A stretch of 57,966 nt of DNA, taken from an uncultured Spiribacter sp. (lineage in GTDB: Bacteria; Pseudomonadota; Gammaproteobacteria; Nitrococcales; Nitrococcaceae). The stretch is from NCBI GenBank assembly GCA_937884605.1, contig CALGDM010000026.1, positions 1 through 57,966 of the forward strand, read 5' to 3'. The position numbers and the translations under genes were made by a program. Below are positions 1-15,837 of this stretch, in pieces. Positions within the stretch are counted from its first letter, which is position 1. Every line of letters begins with the position of its first letter. A model generated the notes under the pieces. That model saw only the letters and a list, made by a program, of their open reading frames with translations, searched no databases and was not told where the DNA came from.

Positions 1-2153
1 TCTCGTGTTACACCTGCGACGGTGACGTGATCCCGGCCGAAATCTCGGGGACGCGTGTCATGGTCGACGGCAGCCAGCACCTACTGGCGAGTATTCGGGA
101 TATTTCGACCCGCGTCGACCAGCGCGAACGCCTCGGTCGACAGGCCGCTGCAATGAAAGCGGCCACTGATGGGATCGCTATCTACACCGAAGACGGTGAG
201 GTCGTCTACGCGAACCAGGCCTACGCCGAACTGTTCGGCGTCGGGTCGCCCGAGGCAATCATCGGCGAGACGTGGGAGGACCTCCACGCCGAACAGCAGC
301 GGTTTGCCCTCGGCATTACTTCGGAGCTGTCGTCGACCGGCGAGTGGCGCGGTGAGGTAACTGCAAGGACGGGCGATCGACAGCGGCCGCTCGAAGCCTC
401 ACTCACCCGGCTTGAAACCGACGAGATCCTTTGTGTGGCCCACGATATTTCGGCGCAACTGGCTCACGAACGCCAGCTTACAGGGTTGGCATCCGCGAGC
501 CGCGAACTGTTGGCTGCTGAAGATTGCGAGGCCGTGAGCGCGGTTGCCGTCGACACTGTCGTCGACGTACTGGATTTCGAGCTAGCCTGTCTGCGACGCT
601 ATGACGAAACGACAAACGAGTTGACAATGGGTTCGATCTCGGAGGCCGCCGAGCGGCTCCGAGCCGAAGCGATTGCCTACGATCTCAACAGTTCGCGGGC
701 TGGAGCGGCCTACCGGCGTGGTGAGACAGTGCGCAACGAACTGAGTGACGACGCGTACGCAGCTGGTGCCGAGCGGGCGGATCTCCACGTCCCCGTAGGG
801 AACTACGGCGTGTTGAGCGTCTTCGAGCCGAGCGGATCGTTCAGCGACCAGGGGGTCCAACTGGTCGAACTCTTTGCCGAGTCAGTACGGGCGGCGTTCA
901 TTCAGGCCGACCGCGAAACACAGCTTCGGAGCCGACAGACGGAACTCGAAGCTCGGACCGACGAGCTGACTGTCGCCAGCCAGTTCAACGAGCTGGTCAC
1001 CGAGCTGATCGAACTCATGTTGCGGACACCCCACCGCAGAGAGATCGAGCGGGTAGTCTGTGAGGGGCTCGCCGACTCTGATTTCTACGCGGCTGCGTGG
1101 ATTGCCACCGTCAACAGCGAGGCTGACAGCGTCGAGGTCTCGACACACCGGGTCGACACCGATCCCTTCACCGAGACTGATCCGGCAGCGTTCGTCGCTT
1201 CACCGTTCGCCGAAGCGCTTGTGCGGGAGGCTAGTGAAACGGGTGCGCCAGCCATCAGCCGTCGGCAGCTCGACTCGGCGGAGCCGAGTGCTGGTGGTAA
1301 CGGGCCAACTGGCAATGGAGTCGACGAGACGCTCGCCGCAGCGGTGCCGATTGCGGTCGGCTCACGACGCTTCGGGGTATTGACGGTCGCTGGCACCGAC
1401 GACCGCGGCTTCGGCGAGAGTGTCCGTAACGGACTCCGGCTCTTGGGCGAGACACTCGGCTTCGCGTTCGTTCTTGAAGCGACCCGTGCGACGCTCATCG
1501 CTAACGACGCTATCGAACTGGAGTTCGCGGTCACCGAACGGTTCGCCGAACTCTCGGCGGCGCTTGATTGCCAATGCCTGTATGCGGGGTCGACAACGAC
1601 TGATGCAGGACGCCGGACCTACCGCATCAGAATCCGTGGAGCCGACTGTGCGGACGTCATCAGGCTCCTCGAATCCAGCCCCGGCGTCACTGACTGCCAG
1701 CGGCTCGACGACAAAGACAACGGCTGTCTGCTCGGTGTGACTGTCGACGATCCAGCTCCCGAGATCCTCGCTGATGCCGGGGTGAATCTCCGGTCGCTGG
1801 TCGCCGAAGACGGTGAGTCCCGGCTTGTCGTCGAAGCCCCCGAGGACATCGACGTGGGCGAACTGCGCTCGCGGCTCGCCGAACAGTACGGCCCGGTTCG
1901 ACTTGTCTCGAAACAGCACGGTCGACGGGCCAAATCCATCGATTCCATCGGCGACGAGCTCGTCGAGCGGCTCACCGACAAACAGCTCACTGTCTTAGAG
2001 ACTGCCTCGGAGTTGGGGTACTACGACTGGCCACGGGAGGCAACTGCCGAGGAGGTCGCCGCCGAACTCGGGATCGCCTCGTCGACGCTTCACCAGCACC
2101 TTCGGGCCGCAGAGGGCAAACTTGTGGCGGCCTTTTTTGATTCCCGTCGGTAG
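1..2153 (+). CDS. Bat-like PAS/GAF/HTH_10 regulator, haloarchaeal type (5' partial)
   Basis: Signal-sensing transcription regulator of the kind common in haloarchaea (bacterioopsin-activator-like family). The frame is open to the left edge, and a GTG at 27 lies inside the end of a PAS domain, so the gene is truncated by the window and its start is not visible. Counting from that GTG: end of a first PAS domain (~1-30), a second PAS domain (~38-145), a GAF domain (~155-295), a coiled linker, a second GAF-like domain (~325-480), a Bat-associated domain (~490-640) and a C-terminal HTH_10 (~650-702) with the motif LTDKQLTVLETA. The protein is highly acidic and the DNA is rich in GTCGAC-type words, unlike the genes after 2.5 kb. 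Its target genes cannot be told from the sequence. Family assignment is secure; the ligand is unknown. Confidence 0.85.
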   Translation, partial: SCYTCDGDVIPAEISGTRVMVDGSQHLLASIRDISTRVDQRERLGRQAAAMKAATDGIAIYTEDGEVVYANQAYAELFGVGSPEAIIGETWEDLHAEQQRFALGITSELSSTGEWRGEVTARTGDRQRPLEASLTRLETDEILCVAHDISAQLAHERQLTGLASASRELLAAEDCEAVSAVAVDTVVDVLDFELACLRRYDETTNELTMGSISEAAERLRAEAIAYDLNSSRAGAAYRRGETVRNELSDDAYAAGAERADLHVPVGNYGVLSVFEPSGSFSDQGVQLVELFAESVRAAFIQADRETQLRSRQTELEARTDELTVASQFNELVTELIELMLRTPHRREIERVVCEGLADSDFYAAAWIATVNSEADSVEVSTHRVDTDPFTETDPAAFVASPFAEALVREASETGAPAISRRQLDSAEPSAGGNGPTGNGVDETLAAAVPIAVGSRRFGVLTVAGTDDRGFGESVRNGLRLLGETLGFAFVLEATRATLIANDAIELEFAVTERFAELSAALDCQCLYAGSTTTDAGRRTYRIRIRGADCADVIRLLESSPGVTDCQRLDDKDNGCLLGVTVDDPAPEILADAGVNLRSLVAEDGESRLVVEAPEDIDVGELRSRLAEQYGPVRLVSKQHGRRAKSIDSIGDELVERLTDKQLTVLETASELGYYDWPREATAEEVAAELGIASSTLHQHLRAAEGKLVAAFFDSRR

Positions 2154-2166
2154 CTGTCTACCCAAC

Positions 2167-2182
2167 ACCGATGTATCTCGGT
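2167..2182. promoter_or_regulatory. inverted repeat, possible operator
   Basis: A perfect 5-bp dyad (ACCGA, 6-bp spacer, TCGGT) lies between the Bat-like gene and the HxlR-type gene. HxlR-family regulators often bind palindromes near their own promoter, so this could be an operator, but it may equally be a transcript-end hairpin or chance. A weak TATA-like CATATCTA follows at 2197-2204. Confidence 0.2.
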
Positions 2183-2246
2183 AGGGGTGTGGCCGACATA
2201 TCTAGGAGCGGTAACCAAGGAGATACTCGGTGATCGTAGTAATACG

Positions 2247-2512
2247 ATGGCGACGAACTGCTCTACACACGGCCGACAGTACGGGACTGACAGCACCGCA
2301 CAGGGGACGCTGATCGAGATAGCCTCGATTATTGGTCACAAGTGGTACCCGGTGATCCTCCACGAGCTGTGTGTTGAGGATGACCGCGGCTTCAGTGAGC
2401 TCCACGATGCTATCGACGGGGTCTCGAACAAGATGCTGTCGGACAGTCTCTCGGCGCTCGAAAGCGAAGGACTGGTCGACCGGGCGGTCGTCAGCGACAA
2501 GCCGGTGCGGGT
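2247..2512 (+). CDS. HxlR-family winged-helix regulator, haloarchaeal type (3' truncated at chimeric junction)
   Basis: N-terminal ~88 residues of an HxlR-type winged-helix DNA-binding protein. The ATG at 2247 is preferred over the in-frame GTG at 2187 because the HxlR fold begins just after it. Recognisable segments are IIGHKWYPVILHEL (first helix), FSELHDAIDGVSNKMLSDSL (recognition helix region) and [19 protein letters not shown] (start of the wing). In family members the wing continues with a VEYxLT-like strand and a final helix. Here the frame instead enters MscS sequence after DKPVRV, so the wing end and last helix are missing. Composition matches the upstream haloarchaeal gene. Probably a complete gene in its true genome, cut by an assembly join. 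Confidence 0.8.
2496..2512. other. putative chimeric junction (shared DKPVRV-coding stretch)
   Basis: The 17 bases here encode DKPVRV, which fits the wing of haloarchaeal HxlR proteins and also the entry to the MscS beta domain. To the left the protein and base composition are haloarchaeal; to the right everything is gammaproteobacterial. A short identical stretch shared by two co-assembled genomes would produce exactly this in-frame switch. Read mapping across 2450-2560 is decisive. Confidence 0.75.
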
Positions 2513-3191
2513 TGGTGACTTCTGCACGTTCGGCAGCATGAGTGGCACGGTCGAGGGGGTCGGGATCCGATCGACCCAGATCCGCGCCCTGAACCGCACA
2601 TTAATCTCGGTACCCAACGCGAAGTTTGTCGACATGGAGATCGTCAACTGGGCGCGTTGCGACACCATGCTGATTGAGGCGACGCTGGGGCTGCGCTACG
2701 AGACCTCGGACGACCAGCTGCGCTATGTCCTTATCGGCATTCGCGAAATGCTGCACGCGCACCCCCGAATCGAGGAATCCACGATTCGTGTGCGCTTTGC
2801 CGGCTACGGCGAATCCTCGCTTGATGTCAGCGTGCGCATCTACGCGCTCACCCGTGACTGGAACGAGTTCTACGCCATTCGCGAGGATGTGAACTTTCAT
2901 ATCAAGCGCATCGTTGAAGCCTCCGGCACGGGGTTCGCGTTGCCCGCCAGCGTTATGTACACGGCCAGAGACGGCGGACTCGATGAGGAACGCACGGCCG
3001 AGGCCGAGGAGGCTGTGGCGAAGTGGCGCCACGAAGGCATGTTGGCCTTTCCCCGCCTGACACTGGAACAGATCGAGCGTTTGCGGGGTACCGTCGACTA
3101 TCCGCCGGAGGGCTCATCGGAACGGGCCCAGGAAAGAAGCCGGCAGAGAGAGGAATCCGAACCATTGTCCGATCCCGAGTCGAGGTCCTGA
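2496..3191 (+). CDS. MscS-family mechanosensitive channel, C-terminal part (5' truncated at junction)
   Basis: Soluble C-terminal half of a small-conductance mechanosensitive channel, which in intact form releases solutes from the cell on hypo-osmotic shock. The visible part starts at the beta domain: [10 protein letters not shown], then [19 protein letters not shown] and [19 protein letters not shown], followed by the alpha/beta domain and a charged tail. All membrane helices, including the pore-lining TM3, are absent because the frame upstream is HxlR. About 230 residues remain of a family that usually runs to 280-550. It cannot make a channel as drawn. It is followed at 3247 on the same strand by gor. 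The most likely explanation is an intact gene whose 5' half lies on another contig. Confidence 0.8.
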   Translation, partial: DKPVRVGDFCTFGSMSGTVEGVGIRSTQIRALNRTLISVPNAKFVDMEIVNWARCDTMLIEATLGLRYETSDDQLRYVLIGIREMLHAHPRIEESTIRVRFAGYGESSLDVSVRIYALTRDWNEFYAIREDVNFHIKRIVEASGTGFALPASVMYTARDGGLDEERTAEAEEAVAKWRHEGMLAFPRLTLEQIERLRGTVDYPPEGSSERAQERSRQREESEPLSDPESRS

Positions 3192-3246
3192 GCCATGGCT
3201 ATGCCAGAATGGCGGCTCAGACACTCATCGACAGCAGGAGCCGGGA

Positions 3247-4611
3247 ATGAGCGGCAAGCAATACGACTATGACCTGATCTGCATTGGCGGCGGCAGTGGC
3301 GGGATCGCCACCGCGCGGCGAGCGGCCGCCCATGGTGCCCGCTGCGCCGTGATCGAAGCGTCACGGCTGGGGGGCACCTGCGTGAACGTCGGTTGCGTGC
3401 CCAAAAAGGTCATGTGGCAGGCCGCGCACAGCCGCGAGGTAATGGCCCGCGCCGCGGATTACGGCTTTAGCGGCGTCACGCCGAGCCTTGACTGGGGCGC
3501 CCTGGTCAGTGCCCGTGAGGGCTATATCGAGCGCCTGAATGGCATCTACGATCGCAACCTGGGCAATTCAGGTGTGGATCTTATCCGCGGTCAGGCGCGC
3601 TTTACCGATCCGCATACCGTTGAGGTGGACGGCCAGTCCTATCGTGCCGAGCGCTTTGTGATCGCCACCGGCGGCACCCCGGGGCGGCCCGGCATCCCGG
3701 GCGGCGATCTGGGCATTGATTCGGACGGCTTTTTCGAGATGACCGATCGGCCACAGAAGGTAGCGGTGGTCGGTGCCGGCTATATTGCGGTCGAGCTGGC
3801 CGGTGTGCTCCATCAGCTGGGCAGCGACGTGCAGCTGGTGGTGCGACGGGAAAAGCCCCTGCGGGGTTTTGATGCCGCCATTCAGGATGCCTACGTCGAA
3901 TCCATCGAGGCGCATGGCCCGACGCTGGTCAATCATTTTACGCCGGCGGGGCTTGAGGCCGCCTGGGGCGGCTATACGCTGCACGGATCGGACGGCCGCA
4001 CGCTGGAGGGCCTGGATCAGGTGATCTGGGCGGTGGGTCGGCTGCCCAATACCGATGAGCTGGGACTGGACGCGGCGGGCGTCCGGATGGACGCCGGCGG
4101 CACCATTCCGGTGGATGAGTGGCAGTCGAGCAACCAGCCGCATATCTTTGCGCTGGGCGATGTCACCGACAATCCCTATCCGCTGACACCAGTGGCGATT
4201 GCCGCGGGTCGGCGCCTGGCCGATCGGGTCTGGGGCGGGCAGAACGACCGCCGTCTGGCCTACCGCGACGTGCCCACCGTGGTGTTCACGCATCCGCCCA
4301 TCGGCAGTGTGGGACTGACCGAGGCCGATGCCCGTGCCGCCCACGGTGATGCCGTGCGCGTCTACGAAACCCGGTTTGTGCCCATGGACTTTGCCCTGGC
4401 GCCCGCCGAAGCCAAGCAGCGCAGCACCATGAAGCTGGTCTGCGTGGGCGATGACGAGCGCGTCGTGGGCGTGCACCTGTTTGGGGTCGGCAGCGATGAA
4501 ATGCTGCAGGGCTTTGCCGTGGCCGTGCGCATGGGGGCCACCAAGCATGACCTGGATGAAACCGTCGCCATTCACCCGACCAGTGCCGAAGAGCTGGTCA
4601 CCCTGACCTGA
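3247..4611 (+). CDS. gor: glutathione-disulfide reductase
   Basis: NADPH-dependent flavoenzyme that reduces oxidised glutathione in the cytoplasm. At 454 residues it has normal family length. An N-terminal FAD motif ([13 protein letters not shown]) is followed by the redox-active disulfide [14 protein letters not shown]. The NADPH-binding motif [11 protein letters not shown] has downstream arginines ([12 protein letters not shown]) that are typical of NADPH rather than NADH specificity. The second FAD motif is [18 protein letters not shown], and the C-terminal [11 protein letters not shown] supplies the catalytic histidine and glutamate of the partner subunit. The start has a good ribosome site (AGGAG, 7-8 bases upstream). 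The next gene follows after 16 bases and may be co-transcribed. Confidence 0.95.
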   Translation: MSGKQYDYDLICIGGGSGGIATARRAAAHGARCAVIEASRLGGTCVNVGCVPKKVMWQAAHSREVMARAADYGFSGVTPSLDWGALVSAREGYIERLNGIYDRNLGNSGVDLIRGQARFTDPHTVEVDGQSYRAERFVIATGGTPGRPGIPGGDLGIDSDGFFEMTDRPQKVAVVGAGYIAVELAGVLHQLGSDVQLVVRREKPLRGFDAAIQDAYVESIEAHGPTLVNHFTPAGLEAAWGGYTLHGSDGRTLEGLDQVIWAVGRLPNTDELGLDAAGVRMDAGGTIPVDEWQSSNQPHIFALGDVTDNPYPLTPVAIAAGRRLADRVWGGQNDRRLAYRDVPTVVFTHPPIGSVGLTEADARAAHGDAVRVYETRFVPMDFALAPAEAKQRSTMKLVCVGDDERVVGVHLFGVGSDEMLQGFAVAVRMGATKHDLDETVAIHPTSAEELVTLT

Positions 4612-4627
4612 GACCGAGGGTGTCGCG

Positions 4628-5158
4628 ATGATTGAGACCTATCAGGGCATTGCCCCGCAGGTGGCCGCCTCGGCCTGGATCCATGACAGCGCGGTGGTGA
4701 TTGGTGATGTCCGGCTCGGTGCCTCGGTGTCGGTCTGGCCGACGGCCGTGCTGCGGGGGGACGTGCACCGCATCGAGGTGGGCGCCCAGACCAATATCCA
4801 GGATGGCGCGATCGTCCACGTGGCCCATGAAGGGCCGTATCAGTCGGGACATCCGGCGATCATTGGTGCGGCCGTCACCGTGGGGCACCGGGCCATTATT
4901 CATGCCTGCCACATCGGCGATCGTGTGCTGGTGGGTATGGGGGCGACGGTGCTGGATGGCGCCCATGTGGGGGATGAGGCGATTCTGGGGGCCGGTGCGC
5001 TGGTGCCCCCCGGCAAGCAGCTCGACGGGGGCTATCTGTATCTGGGCAGCCCGGCGCGGGCGGTGCGTGCGCTCGATGATCGCGAGCGCGAGCAGCTGGC
5101 CTACTCCGCGCGTCATTACGAGTCCCTGATGGGGCGTCACCGCGGCGGCGGCGACTGA
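4628..5158 (+). CDS. gamma-carbonic anhydrase-like hexapeptide-repeat protein
   Basis: Left-handed beta-helix protein of the YrdA/PaaY/CaiE branch of gamma-carbonic anhydrases. The 176 residues contain repeated hexapeptide turns such as AVVIGDVRLGASVSVWPTAV and ALVPPGKQLDGGYLYLGSPA, the usual family ending. Probable metal ligands are the histidines in IVHVAHEG, TVGHRAIIHACHIGD. Many such proteins bind zinc or iron, but the YrdA branch often has little measured activity, so catalysis is uncertain. It follows gor closely, and its last 22 bases overlap the end of the convergent antiporter gene. Confidence 0.85.
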   Translation: MIETYQGIAPQVAASAWIHDSAVVIGDVRLGASVSVWPTAVLRGDVHRIEVGAQTNIQDGAIVHVAHEGPYQSGHPAIIGAAVTVGHRAIIHACHIGDRVLVGMGATVLDGAHVGDEAILGAGALVPPGKQLDGGYLYLGSPARAVRALDDREREQLAYSARHYESLMGRHRGGGD

Positions 5159-6393
5159 TCGGGTCCGGTCAGGTTGGGTGGCGTGATCGGGTTGGCGGCC
5201 AGCTGACGCTGGACGATGCTGGGGGTGATGGCGCAGGTGGCCAGGGTGACCAGGGTCATTGCGCCGTAGAGCGCCGGCGGCACGACGTTGGGCCCGTAAC
5301 GGCCAGCCTGGTCGACAATGACCATCGCGATTTCGGCCCGCGGCACCATGCTCATGGCAATGACCAGCGCGCTGGATCGGGGGGCCATGAAACGCGCCGG
5401 CAGGGCGGTACCGATCAGTTTGCCGAGTACCGCCGCCACCAGCAGAACCGCTCCGGCCCCCAAGGCGCCGGTCAGGGCTTCGGGCTCGAGCTTGAGACCG
5501 ATGCCGATAAAAAAGAACGGCGCGAGAAAGTCATAGAGCACGCGATAGCCGCGATCCTGGCGGATCTTTCGCGGCGCCTTGCTGAATACCAGTCCCGCAA
5601 ACAGCGCGCCGACCGCCAGCGAAAATCCAAGCATGCCGGCGAGGGCGGCGATCAGGCTGCCCACCGCGACCACGATCAGCATGCGTGTGGGCGAGCGCTC
5701 GCGGCGGATGAGCCCCCGCGTCATGGGCGGCTCGACCCAGTGAGCAAAGGCATAGCAGCCCGCCGTGAAGGCGGCGAGGCTCGCCAGCAGCCCGGCGCCG
5801 GTGGTGGTTGCCGCGGTCCAGTCGACGCCATTGCCGCCGGTCAGGGTCGGGATGATTGCCAGCAGCAGCGCCATCAGCACCACGCCCGAAATGTCATCGA
5901 GCTCGGCCACGTCCAGCACCAGCGCCCCCTGCTCGCTGCGCAGCGCGCCGGCGGCCTGCCAGGGCGGCAGGGCCACGCCGATGCTGGTGGCGGTCAGGGC
6001 GACGCCGGCGACCAGTGCGGGCACGTTGGCAAAGCCGGCCCAGCGCGCGGCGTAGTAGCCCATCGCCCCCGAGACCAGCACGCTGACCAGCCAGATCAGG
6101 CTGGCACCGGGGAGCTTGTCGAGCAGCCGTCGCGGATTGCTGCCCAATCCCACCCGAAACAGCAGGGCGACCAGGCCGAGGGCGGCGAGTAGATCGAAGG
6201 CGCCCTGCACCGCCGGGGTCAGCAGCGGCACCACATCGTGGAGCAGTCGCAACCCCAGGCCGATGAGGATGTACCCGACCAGCGCCGGGATTCTCAAGCG
6301 CTCGCAGAGGTGTCTGAGCACGATGGCGAGCAGCGTGACGCCGCCCACCAGCAGAACCAGTAGTGAGTCAGGTGTAGCGCTGGCCTGGATCAT
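5137..6393 (-). CDS. cation:proton antiporter, CPA2 (KefB/NapA-like) membrane domain
   Basis: Integral membrane protein of 418 residues with about a dozen hydrophobic segments, starting with a helix at LLVLLVGGVTLLAIVL. The family motif region includes GYILIGLGLRLL and ALLFRVGLGSN in the first half, and LDVAELDDISGVVLMALLLA, whose acidic pair is likely the ion-binding site of the antiport core. It has no C-terminal TrkA-N domain, unlike the larger Kef-type protein at 47578; the tail is a short proline-rich segment. Exchange of Na+ or K+ for protons is expected, useful in a saline habitat, but the cation cannot be read from sequence. It lies 9 bases downstream of aroE on the same strand and overlaps the carbonic anhydrase-like gene tail to tail. 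Confidence 0.85.
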   Translation of the reverse strand: MIQASATPDSLLVLLVGGVTLLAIVLRHLCERLRIPALVGYILIGLGLRLLHDVVPLLTPAVQGAFDLLAALGLVALLFRVGLGSNPRRLLDKLPGASLIWLVSVLVSGAMGYYAARWAGFANVPALVAGVALTATSIGVALPPWQAAGALRSEQGALVLDVAELDDISGVVLMALLLAIIPTLTGGNGVDWTAATTTGAGLLASLAAFTAGCYAFAHWVEPPMTRGLIRRERSPTRMLIVVAVGSLIAALAGMLGFSLAVGALFAGLVFSKAPRKIRQDRGYRVLYDFLAPFFFIGIGLKLEPEALTGALGAGAVLLVAAVLGKLIGTALPARFMAPRSSALVIAMSMVPRAEIAMVIVDQAGRYGPNVVPPALYGAMTLVTLATCAITPSIVQRQLAANPITPPNLTGPDQSPPPR

Positions 6394-6402
6394 CCACGCG
6401 GA

Positions 6403-7221
6403 TCAGGGACGGGTGTCGTTGCGCAGGGTCTCGATGACCGGGCCGGTGCTGGGCCGGATGCGGCGCCAGAGCTCGAAGGCGCCGGCGGCCTGCTCGACCA
6501 GCATGCCCAGCCCGTCGCGGATGCGATAGGCGCCATTGGCCTCGGCCCAGCGCAGAAACGGCGTTGGCTCGGCGCCATAGAGCATGTCGAAGGCGGTGGC
6601 TCCGTCGCCGACGATACTGGCCGGGAGGTCGGGCACGTCGCCTTCAAGTCCGCTTGAGGTGGCGTTGATGACCACCTCGAAGCGCTCGCCGGCCAGCTCG
6701 TCCAGTCCGCAGCCTTCAATATTGCCGGCATCGGCAAAGGCCTGAGCCAGGGTCTGTGCGCGCTCGGGGGTGCGGTTGGCGATCACCAGGCTGGCCGGGT
6801 TTTCGTCGAGCAGCGGCATCAGTACACCGCCCGCGGCGCCGCCGGCGCCAATCAGCAGGATGCGCTTGCCGGCAAGGCCGACGCCCAGATTGTTGCGCAG
6901 GTCGTTGATCAGCCCCTCGCCGTCGGTGTTGTCGGCGTAGATGCCCTCGCCAAAAATCAGGGTGTTGACGGCACCCGCGCGCTCGGCGCGGTCACTGCGC
7001 TGATCGGCCAGAGCCCAGGCCTCCTCCTTGAACGGCACCGTGATGTTGGCGCCATGGGCGCCCTCGGCGCGAAAGGCGTCAATCGCCGCGGCGAGCCCAT
7101 CCAGGGGGGGCTCGCGCCGGGTGTATTCGATCTGCTGAGCGGTCTCCTCGGCGAACAGCGCATGGATGCGCGGCGACAGCGAGTGATCGATGGGATGGCC
7201 GAAAACGGCATAGGAATCCAT
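6403..7221 (-). CDS. aroE: shikimate dehydrogenase
   Basis: NADPH-dependent reduction of 3-dehydroshikimate to shikimate, in the common aromatic amino-acid pathway. The 272 residues match E. coli AroE in length. Visible motifs are the substrate-binding GHPIDHSLSPRIHALF, the catalytic-lysine segment NITVPFKEEA, the substrate aspartate in NTDGEG, the nucleotide loop GAGGAAGGVL, and NRTPERA for the NADP phosphate. It sits in the minus-strand run after hemB, with a 23-base gap. Two other shikimate-pathway genes (aroK, aroB) are about 10 kb upstream on the same strand. Confidence 0.95.
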   Translation of the reverse strand: MDSYAVFGHPIDHSLSPRIHALFAEETAQQIEYTRREPPLDGLAAAIDAFRAEGAHGANITVPFKEEAWALADQRSDRAERAGAVNTLIFGEGIYADNTDGEGLINDLRNNLGVGLAGKRILLIGAGGAAGGVLMPLLDENPASLVIANRTPERAQTLAQAFADAGNIEGCGLDELAGERFEVVINATSSGLEGDVPDLPASIVGDGATAFDMLYGAEPTPFLRWAEANGAYRIRDGLGMLVEQAAGAFELWRRIRPSTGPVIETLRNDTRP

Positions 7222-7244
7222 GGGACCTCCGATGGTCGGGGCGT

Positions 7245-8698
<1,454 letters not shown>

Positions 8699-8706
<8 letters not shown>

Positions 8707-9763
8707 GCCACGCCGGGCTCAGCGAGCGGACGGCATCGACCATGGCCTTGACGTGTTCCGGGGGGATCTGGGGGTGCACGCCGTGGCCGAGGTTGAAGAC
8801 ATGACCGCTGCCGGGGCCAAACTCCCGCAGCACCCGGTCGACCTCGCGATGGATCACCTCGGGGCGCGCATACAGGATGCTCGGATCGAGGTTGCCCTGC
8901 AGGGCCACGCGATCGCCCACCCGGCGCCGCGCTTCGTCCATTGACAGGGTCCAGTCGATGCCCAGCGCATCGGCGCCGCTCTCGGCGATGGCCTCAAGCC
9001 AGATGCCGCCGCCCTTGGTGAAAAAGGTGACCGGCACGCGCCGGCCTTCCCGGGTGCGGATCAGTCCATCGATGATCTGCTGGGCGTACTGCAGCGACAA
9101 CCGGGGGTAGGCATCGTGGGCCAGTGCCCCGCCCCAGGTGTCAAAGATCATGACCGCCTGGGCGCCCGCCTCGATCTGCGCGTTCAGATAGGCGGTGACC
9201 GCACGGGCGGTCTTCTCGAGCAGGCGGTGCATGACCTCGGGCTGGTCGTAGGCGAGCGCCTTGATGTGGCGAAAGTCCTTGCTGCTGCCGCCCTCGACCA
9301 TATAGGTCGCGAGGGTCCAGGGGCTGCCCGAGAAGCCGATCAGCGGGACACTGCCGTCGAGCGCGCGCCGCACCCGACTGACGGCGTCGGTGACATAGCG
9401 CAGTTCGGCGTCCACATCCGGCACCGGCAGACGATCGACGCTGGCCGCATCGCGCACTGTGCGCTCAAAGCGCGGCCCCTCGCCCGGCTCGAAATACAGC
9501 CCCAGGCCCATGGCGTCGGGCACGGTGAGGATGTCCGAGAACAGGATGGCCGCATCCAGGTCGAAGCGCCGCAGGGGCTGCAGAGTGACCTCGCAGGCAA
9601 GCTCGGGATTGCGACACAGATTCATGAAACTGCCCGCCTGCTGGCGGATCTCGCGGTACTCGGGCAGGTAGCGCCCGGCCTGGCGCATGATCCAGACCGG
9701 AGTACGGTCTACCGGTTCGCGGGTGAGGGCGCGCAGTAGGCGGTCGTTCTGCAGTTCGCTCAT
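8699..9763 (-). CDS. hemE: uroporphyrinogen decarboxylase
   Basis: Removes four acetate carboxyls from uroporphyrinogen III to give coproporphyrinogen III. I chose the ATG at 9763, which gives 354 residues, the same as E. coli HemE; an in-frame GTG at 9769 would add two. Signatures are [16 protein letters not shown] near the N terminus, [14 protein letters not shown] with the catalytic aspartate, [17 protein letters not shown] and [15 protein letters not shown]. It starts 14 bases after gltD ends and overlaps the Nudix gene at its end, placing it in the gltB-gltD-hemE-nudix-hemB-aroE run. Confidence 0.96.
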
Positions 9764-9777
9764 GACCACGTGCCGGC

Positions 9778-15655
<5,878 letters not shown>

Positions 15656-15837
15656 GCTAACTGCCTCTCTGTTTTTGGCTGGGGTTGGGCGTCGCCCGGT
15701 GTTCGGGCCGCATCGAAACCCGATGCCGACAACGCCTCTGGCGGCGCCAGCAGTTGACGTCCTCAATCAATGCGCGACTTCCATGTCAGCGGGCAAATGG
15801 TTGGACAATATAGCGCGGGCGCCGTTTTGCGGCAATG
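15656..15837 (-). other. gltB upstream leader region
   Basis: This 182-base gap is one of the longest in the window. Read on the minus strand it holds a promoter at its far end, a leader of about 145 bases, a small hairpin (GCCCG, 5-base loop, CGGGC, about 15690-15706) and an 18-codon reading frame starting ATGCGGCCC that ends in TAG one base before the gltB GTG. Whether the leader is translated or regulates gltB is unknown. Confidence 0.4.
15807..15835 (-). promoter_or_regulatory. sigma70-type promoter for gltBD
   Basis: On the minus strand TTGCCG (-35, plus-strand positions 15830-15835) and TATATT (-10, 15807-15812) are separated by exactly 17 bases. The -10 matches consensus at five of six positions and the -35 at four of six. 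Transcription would start near 15800, leaving a long leader before gltB. Confidence 0.6.

Noticed and set aside
1-3191. A genuine new archaeal-bacterial fusion channel (ligand- or DNA-controlled MscS)
   Set aside because: The fusion lacks all membrane helices and the end of the HxlR wing, so it would work as neither; an assembly join explains it more simply.
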